In this document: one piece after another, positions 39,062 to 54,747 of the stretch
How positions within the stretch are numbered: the stretch's first letter is position 1
Layout of the letters: each line of letters begins with the position of its first letter
DNA from: Azadirachta indica
Lineage: Eukaryota > Streptophyta > Magnoliopsida > Sapindales > Meliaceae
Length of the DNA stretch: 64,000 nucleotides
Reading direction: 5' to 3'
Assembly: GCA_022749755.1 (NCBI GenBank)
Contig: CM040449.1
Coordinates: 6,033,157 to 6,097,156, forward strand
Position numbers and translations under genes: made by a program
The notes under the pieces: generated by a model
What the model was told of the DNA's origin: nothing
What the model saw: only the letters and a program-made list of their open reading frames with translations
Database searches by the model: none

Positions 39062-39496
39062 TTGGAATTTGATGCTTCCTTTGTTGTTTGTGCAAGCTCC
39101 CAATTTGTGAATTTGGTTTTTTTCTCAATTTAAGCAAGCATTTGATGCTCTTTGAGGTACTATCAAACACCCACTTTGGGGGACTGTGATATGAAACTCT
39201 GTCCATTTCAGTTTTTGCATAATTCAAGTAGAATTTGATGCTTTTTGGTCTTTTTCTAGGTACCTATCTGAGAATTTCTCAAACGGGTTTCTTCAATTTC
39301 TCTTGTTTTGATTCTTTGGGTTTTGATTCAGGACTTGAAAACTAGTTCTTTTTCCACATTACTGCTTCTTAAAACGCTACTTCTCACTTGATATCCATTG
39401 CTTGAAGCTTGAGTTGATCGTCCTCAATTGGGTTGAGTTGAAAAGATTCAATCCTTATGGCAACCAATCAATTACTTGGCCTTAGTTGAGCGGAGT

Positions 39497-40018
39497 ATGT
39501 CAAAAATTAGTTCTTGCATAAGCAAAAGAGAAAAAGGGAATCTGCTTTCTTTTTGTGAGTCTGCGAGCTGTTACTTAGCTAATGCTATCGTTTGTCTATG
39601 TCCACTTTATGCTCTGAAAGGATCACTTTCTTGTCTGTGTGAAGCATTTTCCTCTTTTTATCTTGCACATCAGAGTAGACTTGATCGTAGGGTTTTTGAA
39701 AGAAGTGGTAAGTAGCTGGTGCTTCTTAGATATTATGCCTGATAGATTGGATTTCCCCTTTTGCTTGTGTCTATGGGATGCTACAATAAGGGGTTTCTTT
39801 TACTTTAACATCCTATCAGTTCTATAAAGCTGCCAAGGATACGTTTTCCTTGTTGAGTCCTGCAAGATATCACCAGCTAATTTTGGTCAAAACCCACTTT
39901 GCCTTTAATTTTAAGGTAGTTCCTTCCGTTTAATACCCAATTTTAGTCCTGGCCCTAGCCAACTGTTGAGCAGGGAGTTCATTTCACTTATAGATACGTG
40001 CCTTCCTCAGAGGTTTAG
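39497..40018 (+). other. Long upstream ORF (about 74 codons) in the bHLH leader, spliced
   Basis: An ATG at 39497 opens a frame that runs 72 codons to a TAG at 39713-39715. A good donor, G|GTAAGTAG, lies at 39707/39708. Splicing to the acceptor CTTCCTCAG|AGG at 40010/40011 would change the last codons to E-V-stop, with the stop at 40016-40018, 17 nt before the main ATG. The peptide is Cys/Ser/Leu-rich and ends RLDRRVFERS plus two residues. A shorter uORF, MATNQLLGLS, precedes it at 39457-39489. The splice and the translation are inferred. Confidence 0.45.
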
Positions 40019-40034
40019 CTTTTGAGACAAAACT

Positions 40035-42484
40035 ATGGGTGGCGGTGACAATGATGATATGGGATTTCAGCGTAGAAATGAGAGTGTTATGAATTGTCCA
40101 TCTTCTGGGATGAACACAAACCCATTGCCTCAGAAGGTTTCAGGGATGACAATGAACTGGGTGTCAATGTTCAAGTCTCCCAGTGGGGCGGATCATTTCT
40201 TTGGTTCGGGTTGGGATCCAATTGTTTCTTTGAGTCACGGTGAAAACTTTGGAGTCTCTTCAATGGTTTCTCACAATGAATTTGCCACTTCTTCCTACCC
40301 TGTTGCAATGGAAAACCAGGGAATTAGTAGCACGTCCAACTTAGTTCAGTATTCATCTGATCCAAGTTTTGTTGAGCTCGTGCCAAAGATTCCATGCTTT
40401 GGACGCAGTAACTTATCGGAAATGGTTAGTTCCTTTGGCCCACGTGAAAACTCCCAGATTGCTAATAGCGGGTGTCCTCTAAATTATGTTCCAAATGAGG
40501 GTGGCAATGGAAGGACTTCAACAAATGTTTCACAATCTTATGAGGACCGTCAAATCTCAGAAGACGCAGCCATAGGAGTTTCAACTAATGGTAAGACAAG
40601 AAAACGAGCACCTGAGTCAAATTCCCATTTCAATCCAGATAAGGTAAATTCACGAGCATTATCATTGTATTAGTGAGGAATTTAAAGGCTTGTCTTAGCT
40701 TTAGGTTGCATAGTAACACTCTTGACTGTATGCTTGCGCATTCTTCGTAGAATGCTGAAGCAGAGCTTCAAAAGGATCCTTCTGGAGACAGCTCTGGTGT
40801 TCTGAAAGAACAAGACGACAAGAAACAAAAAATTGATCAAAATAGAGGTGCAAATTTGCGCGGTGAACAAGCTGGTAAACAAGCTAAAGACAGTTCTAAC
40901 AGTGGAGAGGCTCCTAAAGAGTATATTCATGTGAGAGCCAAAAGGGGCCAAGCTACTAATAGTCACAGTCTTGCCGAAAGGGTACATCCTTGCAGTTACA
41001 TATCAAATTTCATAATGCTGTAGTTATCTCTCTGTTAAACCTAGTGACATGCTTGCAGGTGAGAAGAGAAAAGATCAGTGAGCGGATGAGACTGCTTCAA
41101 GAACTTGTTCCCGGATGCAATAAGGTAACTAGAGGTGGCCTAGTTTGTCAATTAACCTTTTCTTCATTCTGCACGAATACAAATGATATTGATTTGTTTG
41201 GTGTGATGTGTGGTTTCAGATCACTGGTAAGGCAGTAATGCTTGATGAAATTATCAACTACGTGCAATCACTGCAACAGCAGGTCGAGGTATGCTATATT
41301 TTGACTGTAAAATAAGGCATTTGAGAGTTAAATTAATTTTTTTAGTTGTCATTAAATTGTCCTTAGGGATTATTCAGCTTATAATAGAAATGATCAGGCT
41401 CTGTTTCCTCTCGAAAATATATGTGTGTGTGTGTGTGTGATCAAGTACTTTTGAGGAGCTGAGTTAAAGGTTTTCTATCTATAGATGCAAAAAAGGGATT
41501 AATTGAAAGCAACATTCAATAGCCATGTTATTGGCCTATTCACTGTCTTTTGAGCATGCCATCAATCTTCTGATTGTATCTAGAACATTATTAGGATCTC
41601 TTTGATATATATCTTTTCCATCAGATTCTTGAATCGACTATGACTTGCTACAACAGTTTGTCCCAGTTAAATGAATGGAATTAGTAGGAGCTCTCTTGTC
41701 ATGAGGGATATTATTTTTCAATGGTTATAAATTGTTTTAAATTACAGACTTGATGTGGAGAATAATTTTTTTTATTTAGAGTTAGTCAGTATTACTAGGT
41801 AATTGTGTGGCTTTTGTATGTTTTATATATATTTGACCAAGTCTGTACTTGCGTTGCTGTTACAGTTTTTGTCGATGAAACTTGCCACTGTCAACCCAGA
41901 ACTGAACATTGATATAGAAAGGATTCTATCTAAAGATGTAAGTTAAAATGTTGAAATAGTGCTAAAATATTTGGGCAAATTTATCTGCTTTATGCTAGAT
42001 ACTTGCAAATGTTTTGGACTTTCGGGTACAATAAGAATTCTTAGTTACATTCTCTGTAGATTCTCCATTCGCGTAGTAGCAGTGCAGCTCTTCTTGGATA
42101 TAGCTCTGGAATGACCTCCTCTCAACCTTACCCGCCTGGACTTTTCCATGGAACCATACCAAGTATCCCTAGTGCTAATCCTCAATTTCCTCCCTTGCCT
42201 CAGGTATGGTACAGATCTTCATATCTTACTCAGATTCTCTGCCTTTTAAAAGCACTTACACAAGGCATTTCTCTTACAAAAATACAGAGCGTGTTAGACC
42301 ATGAGTTTCAAAGTCTTTACCAAATGGGATTTGACTCCAGTTCAGCCGTGGACAGTTTGGGACAGAATGGTAATTGGCAAATAATTAGAGTTGATACGTA
42401 AGCTTCTCTTTTACAATTTTTTTTTTTTTCCTTACTCTGGAAGTTTTATTGCTTTCAGCTGGGCGCTTGAAATCAGAACTCTAA
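40035..42484 (+). CDS. bHLH74: bHLH transcription factor, bHLH74/bHLH49-like
   Basis: Eight coding exons: 40035-40643, 40751-40981, 41059-41124, 41220-41288, 41866-41937, 42060-42203, 42288-42369 and 42459-42484, giving 432 aa. The basic region is [20 protein letters not shown] with the H-E-R residues that contact E-box DNA. It is followed by the helix-loop-helix [42 protein letters not shown]. The C-terminus LYQMGF...GRLKSEL is that of bHLH74. The start [12 protein letters not shown] also matches the group. These subgroup XII proteins act in the nucleus on growth, flowering and light or hormone responses and are related to CIB1 and BEE. The exact orthologue (74, 49 or a close relative) is inferred. 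A long uORF lies in the leader. If the last intron is kept, the protein ends ten codons on at [10 protein letters not shown]. Confidence 0.9.
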
Positions 42485-43348
42485 AATTTGGAAGATCAAA
42501 GGTTAAGTCCTGCTAACAGAGATTCCAGAAGGTTCAAGTTGACTGCAGATTTAACTCATTTAGAACAGAAAAAGAAATAGAAAGGAAAAGAAAAAAATTC
42601 AGTTGTATAGGTTCTCAGCTCCTAACTGTTTGTTCTTCGAACTTTTAGCAGAAGAAGACGACTTGGTAAAATCACAATCCATGTATATTTATTCAGACAG
42701 AAAATGGGACTTTGATTAGTCATTGATTTTTCTCAATTGGTATCTGTAGATTAGAGCAAGTATGTGTGAAGCTTTTATTACCTTTTTCAACGAACATTTT
42801 TTTTAAACAAAATTGTCTTGTAGATTGAATTTGCGAAATTGTATTGATGAGAGATAAAATGCTTTCATTTTTACGCATTCCTTCCTCTACAGGAATTTTC
42901 TTTTTCATTTTTTGTGTATATCATGTTGATGCCTCTCTGCAGGTTCAATGCAGCGATTAAAAAAATTGTTAAAATAATAATAAGAATAATTTACTCTCTG
43001 TTTAATGAAGTACGATGATAATGAAGGGTTGTTTTGGTCTGAAATGTTGCGTCGGACGCGCCAATACATTATTAACTTGTTGATTATGTTCGACATCGGG
43101 ATAAATTAATATAATTGTTCCGCATTGTTACGTATCTTTCAAACCGAGTAATTAGATAGATACGTTGGATTTCCTCTAATAATCTTAAGCTAATAAGATT
43201 TTGCACTGGTCATCAGGTAGATATTATTATTAAGATTATTCCCTAAGCTAATAAGATTCTGCATTGGTATAGGAAACGAAGTTCAATTTCCTGAGACAGC
43301 TTTGATTTCCGTGTCCCGTTTGGATTAGGACACCAACGTCATTATTTC
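42485..43348. other. Interval between bHLH and RING genes
   Basis: It holds the bHLH 3' UTR and the RING promoter and no coding sequence I recognise. A short repeat, CTAATAAGATTxTGCAxTGGT, occurs twice at about 43191-43210 and 43248-43267, which points to a small local duplication. Confidence 0.45.
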
Positions 43349-43357
43349 CTATATAAG
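43349..43357 (+). promoter_or_regulatory. TATA box of the RING gene
   Basis: CCTATATAAG at about 43348-43357, 140 bp before the ATG and followed by a CT-rich stretch typical of a transcription start. This is a strong consensus match. Confidence 0.65.
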
Positions 43358-43496
43358 TTCTCCCGTCTCTCAGTCTCTCTCCACTTCACTTCTCTTCCTC
43401 GGTTCGCGACGTGCTCAATTTCCTCTCTGATCTTTGTTTTACAACTTCTCAGAATTTCTTCCAAACGCGCTTGCATTTGTAGCCTGTTGTTCAAAG

Positions 43497-44264
43497 ATGT
43501 CTACGACTTGCGAACTGAAATTGCAGCAGGATTGTACCATTATCAACAAGGTGAGGAATCTGAACTGGGACTTCCGAAATATGCGTCCTGGTTTTGTAAT
43601 TCAATTACGGGTGCGTCATGCTGTTCAAGACCGAAATACTCCGGGGCTACGTGCAACCAACACCAAACCAGACAGGTTCTTTTACGTGGAACAGGACCTC
43701 TTTCTATCCTATCATGGAATGATGGGATGTTTGTCTAACATTCTGGCTAATGAAGGAATAACAGTAGACGCAGATGGAAGATTTTTATGCCGGAATTTAG
43801 TACGACTTCTCCTGCCTAACGTGTTCTCTCAATCAGTGCCAATTTGTTCACTGCAAAGGGTGGTAGAACTTGTTCTGGACCATGCTAGGTATGCGAATCT
43901 CCGTCAATGCAATCGTTTCCGGAAACTTGTGCCGCTTGCGATGGATTTGACATTGGTTAGAAATCAGCCATTTCAGTTTCAACTTCAACTTGTGGATGAG
44001 GCAGTAATCTTGGGTGGTGAATCTTCGGGAGCCATTGCCATTAAGTCCAAAACGGTGGTGGCGCCTGTGAAATTGGTGGAGGGATTAATTCAGGCATCGT
44101 GTACAGAAAAAGATTGTTCGATATGTTTGGAGAATTTTTCTGTTGGACAGTTGGCTTCTCGCACGCCTTGTTCGCATATCTTTCATAAGAAGTGCATTGC
44201 TCGCTGGATTATCAAGTCTCAATCGTGTCCGTTGTGCCGCGCTGATTTGTCTAAACCTGCCTAA
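43497..44264 (+). CDS. RING-H2 zinc-finger protein, probable E3 ubiquitin ligase
   Basis: A single uninterrupted exon of 255 aa. The frame is open further upstream, but the first ATG is at 43497, in the good context AAAGATGTC. The C-terminal RING-H2 finger has C207-x2-C210-x14-C225-x1-H227-x2-H230-x2-C233-x10-C244-x2-C247, with the W and P residues (RWI, CPLC) that contact E2 enzymes. It should transfer ubiquitin from an E2 to a substrate, probably in the cytosol or nucleus, as no signal peptide or membrane helix is seen. I do not recognise residues 1-200, which are likely the substrate-binding part. Lack of introns is common in plant RING-H2 families that spread by duplication. It lies 1.0 kb downstream of the bHLH gene and is convergent with squalene epoxidase. 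Confidence 0.88.
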   Translation: MSTTCELKLQQDCTIINKVRNLNWDFRNMRPGFVIQLRVRHAVQDRNTPGLRATNTKPDRFFYVEQDLFLSYHGMMGCLSNILANEGITVDADGRFLCRNLVRLLLPNVFSQSVPICSLQRVVELVLDHARYANLRQCNRFRKLVPLAMDLTLVRNQPFQFQLQLVDEAVILGGESSGAIAIKSKTVVAPVKLVEGLIQASCTEKDCSICLENFSVGQLASRTPCSHIFHKKCIARWIIKSQSCPLCRADLSKPA

Positions 44265-44915
44265 GAATTTTAATTTTCATTTTCAGATTGTATAATTGTT
44301 TCGTTGCTTTGACTGTAGAAGAGATTGTTGCACGTTCAATCCCTAATGCTGTAAATTTAGTTGTAATGGAATGTTGGCATTTGCCTTCATTGATAGTTAA
44401 ATGAGTTTTAAACAAATAAACAGTTATATCTCATTTTAAATGAAACGAAAAGAATTAATTAATAGATATCTCTACTATAATTAAATTGAACGTAATTTAC
44501 TAAATTATTCGATCCAACAAAAGTTTAGAAATATGGGTTTTTTTTTTTCTTAATTTGGTATTACTAAATTGAGTTAGGATCCGAATTTATATCCTAAAAG
44601 TAACATATTTTCCTCAACCATCATTTATCAGATAGCTGAAACTCTTGTAACAGGAACAATGTTTACAAACTTGAGTTCTCTTGATTGATTCCACAATTTG
44701 GGAAAAATTATATGTTCTATAATTTTCAGAATAAAGGTTATTAACATATACTAAAGAAACAAAATTATACAAATACAGAACAAAAAATGTAATAATACAC
44801 ATCACTATTTCGAAGCATTTACTTCCCTAACACTTAGAACCAGGGAAGCAGATGACAATATATAACCTAGCTTGTCTTGACAGAAGTTAATTCGGCTATT
44901 TTCATTTTTCGTCAG
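44265..44915. other. Convergent intergenic spacer
   Basis: 650 bp between the RING stop codon and the squalene epoxidase stop codon, AT-rich, with a poly-T run near 44535. It must hold both 3' UTRs. No other feature is evident. Confidence 0.5.
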
Positions 44916-48952
<4,037 letters not shown>

Positions 48953-49038
48953 TTTACCAGAAATGCAAAATCCTAACCAACGGAAATCTCCAACCAAAAA
49001 AAAAAAAAAAAAGACGACGAAGAAGATCAGCAGTCTTC

Positions 49039-49083
<45 letters not shown>
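49039..49083. repeat. (CT)n tract, GA on the SQE sense strand, in the SQE leader
   Basis: About 17 CT units on the plus strand at about 49041-49074, so the squalene epoxidase leader would carry a GA tract 90-130 nt upstream of its ATG. GAGA tracts in plant leaders can bind BPC proteins. Confidence 0.75.
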
Positions 49084-49212
49084 AACTTAATGTTGCTTTT
49101 GAATTTGATTTGTTTTTGATTCTGTTATGAGTGTGTGAGACACGCTGGCTGCTCCGATGCTTTCTTTCTGGTAAATAAACAGAGCACGAGAGGGGTCGCG
49201 ATATGCAAGCTT

Positions 49213-49220
49213 CCTTTATA
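49213..49220 (-). promoter_or_regulatory. Candidate TATA box of SQE
   Basis: TATAAAGG on the minus strand, 260 bp upstream of the squalene epoxidase ATG. It would start a leader of about 230 nt that includes the GA tract. Confidence 0.5.
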
Positions 49221-49224
49221 GCAC

Positions 49225-51680
49225 TTTCGCGGGTCCGCAAGTTACAACGTACAAGTCACCCAGCCAGGCAGTCCACCACTCCCGCTACGGATGCGTTTGA
49301 ATGCTAACTTACGCTTTCTTTGTTATGCGCCTTAAGCTACGCACCTTTCAATTTTCATTTTATTATATTATATTATATTATATTATTTTTATTACTCCCT
49401 TACCCTGACTATTTTCTTTTTCTATTTATTTGTTGGGTTGGTTGGTTCGGCCCCTTGTTTAATGGTTAGGCAAATTTCAAGAATCCGTCTTCGAGTCATA
49501 TCAAATAAATTATTTCTTTCCATTCAAAAATAAATAAATAAAAAATTCTCTGTGAATAACGGGAAAGCGATTTGTTGAATTTCATGGTAATTGGTAAAAT
49601 TATATTTTATGTCTTTTTTATTTTACAAAATTCGTTCTCGATTTTCAGTGTGGGGAAAATTCATTTTTAATTTCGTTCTATCGACCCACAAAGTTGTTAG
49701 TCAATGTGGAAAAACAATATAAAAATAGAAAAATAAGCATAACTGTGGATATTCAAACGAGATACACGAGCAGAGCAATTATTGAAGTGGTATGCCAATA
49801 GAAAAAACTTTGCAGTAATCAGAAAATCAATTTTGACTTTATTCTTGTTCTCACCATCTCCCATGAATTAGACAATCTCATGGTCAAAGACGAAGAGAGG
49901 TTTATACTTTATATAAAATATTGGATTAACAATTTTGCCTATTATATAAAACGAAGTGCAGTGAGAATGAATCGAGGGAAAGATGCATTTTCCTTTTCAG
50001 ACATTTGGAGTGAATCAAGGAACACCCAATTAAATATATAACTCTTAAAACTAAAAAAAAAAAAAAAAAATCTCTACAATGTTATATACATATTATTTTC
50101 TCTACGAGTAAATTTTGTTTTATAATACTAGAAACCGTTTAATATGTCAGACATATATTTTTATTTTCATAAATTTTATTTCACTGACATTTTATAGTTT
50201 ATATTTTATATTTTATGATAAAGCAATTTAATTTTATCGAATAAAATAGTTACAAAAATGCACGCACATATCTAACTTCTAACAGAATGGTAATATGTTA
50301 CGAACAGCTTGACATATAAACAATAAATGTACGAAGAAGACAAAAACATGTTACGTTTGAGATATTCAACAGTCAGCCAGCCGTATATGGTCAAGCAGGT
50401 ACTGCATTATTTTTGAAAATAGTAATGTCCGTTACAGTAAAATTATTTCTAAAGAGAAAACAAACCGAAACAAACCAAAGCATATATAGTAAGACCATTT
50501 GTGTTAGCATACCCATGCGTTGACAAAGTCAAACTAAAGTGCAAACTATTTTATTTAAATACAAAACAATATAACTGAATACTGTTAATGCAGGCAAATC
50601 CGCCAGTGTGGAAATTTGACTGCGTTATGAGCTGGGAATGGATGATGCGAATCTACCTACCCATATTTTCCGAGTTCTGATCTGCTCACCTTCACGTGCC
50701 GGCGTGCTGCTGCCACACCCATAATTTGTTGGAGCATGGATTCATGCATGGCTTCCCGATAAGTTAACAACAATAAGTAATATTTTTTAAAAAAAAAAAA
50801 AATTGATAGTTGAAGAAATATTACACATCTACGACTACGACTACGACAAACAAAAGTCGTCGTTGGTTGGTGATTATATATTGGCGACGCCAATCTGTGT
50901 CTGGACGCGAAGTGTGTGTATCGAGTACGTTAATGTTAATTCAGCACACGCCAAACTTGACACTACGAGCTACTGCTAAACACTGAAGACTTTTTAAGTT
51001 TTACGTGCGAGTTTTTAATATATATATATCATTTAATAAATTTGTTATCTATTTTTATTATTTTAAATGTTAATAATAAGATTAATATATTATAAAATAA
51101 CTATCAATGCGACAAGATTTTATTTTGCATGCATACTGGGTCTTTTTCTTAACAGGGGCTTTACAATATGGTTTAAGGTAACCTTTATTTTAATCTTTGA
51201 CCTAAAATTTGGATTTTGAATTAATACTTGTTTATTTTATGCTGAAAACAGGGCATAACTTATTATCAATCATTCACATATTTTATTGCGTTTATTTCTT
51301 CAACTTAATACTGAATTAAGATATTTATTTTGGATAAAATAAAGTTTAAAATTTTGATTTAACATTTAATAGAAATCTCTAAAAAGATTAATTTAGTAGT
51401 ATTTTAAAAAATCTTCATATAAATTTTATTTATTGCCTATCTATATAGAGTTTATATTTTTTATTTATGTAAAAATAAACTATGTCAAATCACTAATTTT
51501 TAAATATTATTAGCAAAAAAAATATATATTATTTAAATTTATATAGTAACGTATATTCAAAATTCACATAAAAAACAAAAATTACATAACCTCGATATTT
51601 TTTTTCCCCCCCCCAATTGCTGCTATGTATTAGTAGCGGTTTTTTATTTTTCCTCTTTTTTCTGAAACCCATCTTAGTTC
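49225..51680. other. Divergent intergenic region between SQE and the HhH gene
   Basis: 2.5 kb of AT-rich DNA with no credible coding sequence. It holds an ATTAT repeat at about 49361-49386, a poly-A run at about 50053-50070, a CACGTG G-box at 50693-50698 and a C-run at about 51605-51615. Short frames in it have no protein-like features. Confidence 0.5.
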
Positions 51681-51707
51681 AGCCCAACCTTTTTAATGAA
51701 TGGCCCA
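51681..51707 (+). promoter_or_regulatory. Two Site II motifs before the HhH gene
   Basis: AGCCCA at 51681-51686 and GGCCCA at 51702-51707 (reverse of TGGGCY) lie 100-130 bp before the start codon. Paired Site II elements mark promoters of proliferation and housekeeping genes, including DNA-replication genes such as PCNA. Confidence 0.5.
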
Positions 51708-51807
51708 AAAAGTTTTTATGTACACTTACAAACCCAAAGCAAAAATTAATAAAGTGCTTGCAGCAGCGGGAAGAAGCCGAAAAGTCAGCGGGTAAGGCAC
51801 GGCGGCT

Positions 51808-54747
51808 ATGGATTTTGAGTGCTCAAATTTGATCATGTGGAAGGACGCTCTCTCTTCTTACCAAGCTCGTTTAGAATCTCTCAACAAGCCGAACCTCGTT
51901 CCACTTGACGATTTTTACCGTAACCAACTTCCCGCTCTGATTCTCCAACGAAACCCTAATCCTTACATCACGACCGCGGAACTCTCCAAGCTCATGCAAT
52001 GGAAACTCACTCGTGGCAAATGGAGGTTCACATTTCAACTATTTGTACAACTTGTTTGTATAAATTTATGTGTGTTGTGTGTTGTTGATGTGCCTGAAAT
52101 GTGAATTCCAGGCCGCGTTTGTTAGATTTCGTGTCGTCTTTGGACGAGTCTTCAGTGAAATCGGCTTCCGAAAAAGCTTTTAAATCACTTCCTCATATAG
52201 CTAAAGCAGTTTCCGAGCTTACCGTTTTAAAAGGTGTGGGTCCGGCCACAGCATCTGCCGTTTTGGCTGCTTATGCGCCTGATGTGGCACCGTTTATGTC
52301 TGATGAGGTAAATTTGTTTTCTTTTTAAATAATTATGTTATATGGTTGTTTGTTTGTTTGTTTGGTGCTTAATTGTTCTGTTATTATAATTTTTGATGAA
52401 AGGCCATGGCGGCAGCTCTTGGACACTCGAAAGACTATTCCTTAAAGCAGTACCTGTTGTTCGCAGATAAACTACAGGCCAAAGCTAAGGTTAGTAGCAT
52501 TTTTATTCTTATTCTTCTTTATTTATTTTTTGTGTACGGTTCATAAGTATATTAATTGTATTTGCATCACTTGTTTACCTAACTTGGTTAGATGCAGTCA
52601 GAGCGAAGACACAATAAGGATATTGATGAGTGACTTTCTTTCTGTATAATTTTCACTGATTGCGCTACTCTGTCCTCACTTAAGTAAAAAATTTATATAG
52701 TTGCTTTCTAATTTTAATGTTATAGGATGCAATCCAAAAGCTGATTTCAAATTGATGTGATATTGATGTTGCTAAGAATAATTGAGTTGTCTTGTAGTGT
52801 GAGTCGTTGATATGAGCTGTTGTTTATTTATTCAGTCCCTGCTCTTGTAGGGCTAATTTGGTTCGGTGAAAAGAATATGATCAGCATAGATCTTGGCTAA
52901 TCTGTTACTTTACTTGTCCTTGTTGTGAAATTTATTATAATTAAGGCTATGAATTGTTGATTGAAAACTTATCGACCTGTAATGCTGTTTTCATAGCTGT
53001 CCTACAATCTTGATATCAGTTAGTTGTGGCAGAACAGATTCCCCGGGGACCAATTTCATTTTAGATTAATGACTTGTCTAGCACATTTCAATATTATTTC
53101 AAGAAGACTGAAAGCGAATTCCTTGAACATCTTCTCAAAAGGGATTTTCTGTTTTTAAGATGCTAACTGCAATATGCCTTGTCAAATTTTCAGGTGTTGT
53201 TTGTAGGACATCTCCTCTCTTTCTGTTTGTATGTCTTTTCGGGCTTGTTCTTAGAAAAAATATTTGGATGACCATAAGTGGGGCCAAGCACACATACCCA
53301 TCAATTTGAGAAGAGTGACAAACTGTGTTGTGAGTGGTTTGTCTCAGATTGCAAGCATCTTTGCCTTATTGTACGGCAACTTCTTGAACTCTTAATTAAG
53401 TGTCTTATTGTCCTTTTCCAATCATAGTTGATGCTGGAGACTCCGTTCTGTATCAGTGAAGGGTACTTGCTTGGAACGAATTAGTTGATGAAAGCCTCTT
53501 ATGTTTGAGTTAGGTTACCCTTGGTTCTTGATAAGCGTCTTGTGTAAATAATAACTGGGCTTTATAAATACTAGAGACTTATGTTGAGTAGAATATATGG
53601 ATGATCTGTCAGACAAGAAATGAGATAACATATATTAATCAAATTTCATACCTATGACAGACAAGTTTGAGATAATAGAACATTGAAATTCATTTAACAT
53701 CTAATTTCTGACAGATAAACGCTAAAATTATATTTGATTTTTTGCAAAATGACAGTTGATAATACCATAATTCCATCATCCAATTTGATATGTACTTTTT
53801 GCTCTCTTCATCTTAAGAAGACAGCTATAGACTCTTATTTGTTTCATTTTTTTTTGGTTTTTAGAATAAATAATCTGCTTGAAGAAATTATCATAAATGA
53901 TTATATGAAATTGCATCTGTATCAGGTTTTAAGTTTATTGTATAGGGAATGTCAGATGTGAAATTCAGGACTAGAAAATGGTTTCTCATGTTTACTTTTT
54001 TTTTTTTAGTACATTAAAAATTATTTTAAGTGTTGAGATGATGGATTTTTTGTGTAAGTTTGCTCTGACGGTATCAGTACTGTCCGTACAGTTAACAAGA
54101 GATGGATTATTGATAATCTTATTGGTCAATCTACGAAAGCTGAGTCTTCCAGTCGAGTCTCCCTATTGCATATGCCAAATGTGGCGTTGGCAAGTCAAGT
54201 TTGAGAGTGGTTCTTTGGAAACTTGTAAAACGCTCAACTGAAGCGTTTATGTTATTATGGAGATTGTAGTTCTATAATTCCAAGCTAGTGTGTCTGAGTG
54301 TTTTAGGAGGTTCAGCAAATATCTCTAATGGAAGGGCAGGTTTACTTGATGACTAGAGATATATAACATGTGTGCACAGGAATCTAAAGATGATCCTTGT
54401 GTTTACTTATGTATCAGCTATGGCTGCTTTTAGAACAAAGGCAATTTTGGATTACGTTTAAATACTTCGGATCAAATACTTGCACTTATCTGTGGTGGAT
54501 GTCTTTATATGGCAAATGAAAGTACTAGGATTCCAAGTTTGCCAGTTTCCTATGTGAACTATGGTTGCATTTTTATCTGGTGGACAATCATTTGTTGCAG
54601 GACTTAGCTTCAGAAGGAAACTCTTTCACTCCATCGGATCTGGAAAGGGCCTTGTGGAGTTCTGCCATAGGGGCCAAGTTGCAAGCCCCACAATCAGATC
54701 CAAATCTTGAGACTGTTAAAACAAGGAAGACCTCTAAAAGAAAGTGA
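51808..54747 (+). CDS. Small conserved protein with a helix-hairpin-helix-like motif
   Basis: Four exons (51808-52025, 52112-52307, 52403-52489, 54601-54747) encode 215 aa. Notable stretches are ELSKLMQWKLTRGKWRPRLL (about 58-77) and LTVLKGVGPATASAVLAAYA (about 109-128). The second has the KGVGPATA turn of helix-hairpin-helix DNA-binding motifs, as in HhH-GPD glycosylases. It is followed by a conserved APFMSDEAM. The C-terminus is short and basic (TRKTSKRK), possibly a nuclear signal. It lacks the full glycosylase fold by length and I see no catalytic Lys/Asp pair I can assign. Similar uncharacterised proteins exist in other eukaryotes, as far as I recall. A DNA-binding or DNA-repair role is only an inference. 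Intron 3 is 2.1 kb. Confidence 0.8.

Noticed and set aside
43434..43496. 21-codon N-terminal extension of the RING protein
   Set aside because: The frame is open there but begins at a TTG; the first ATG is at 43497, with a good context and a TATA box at a sensible distance.
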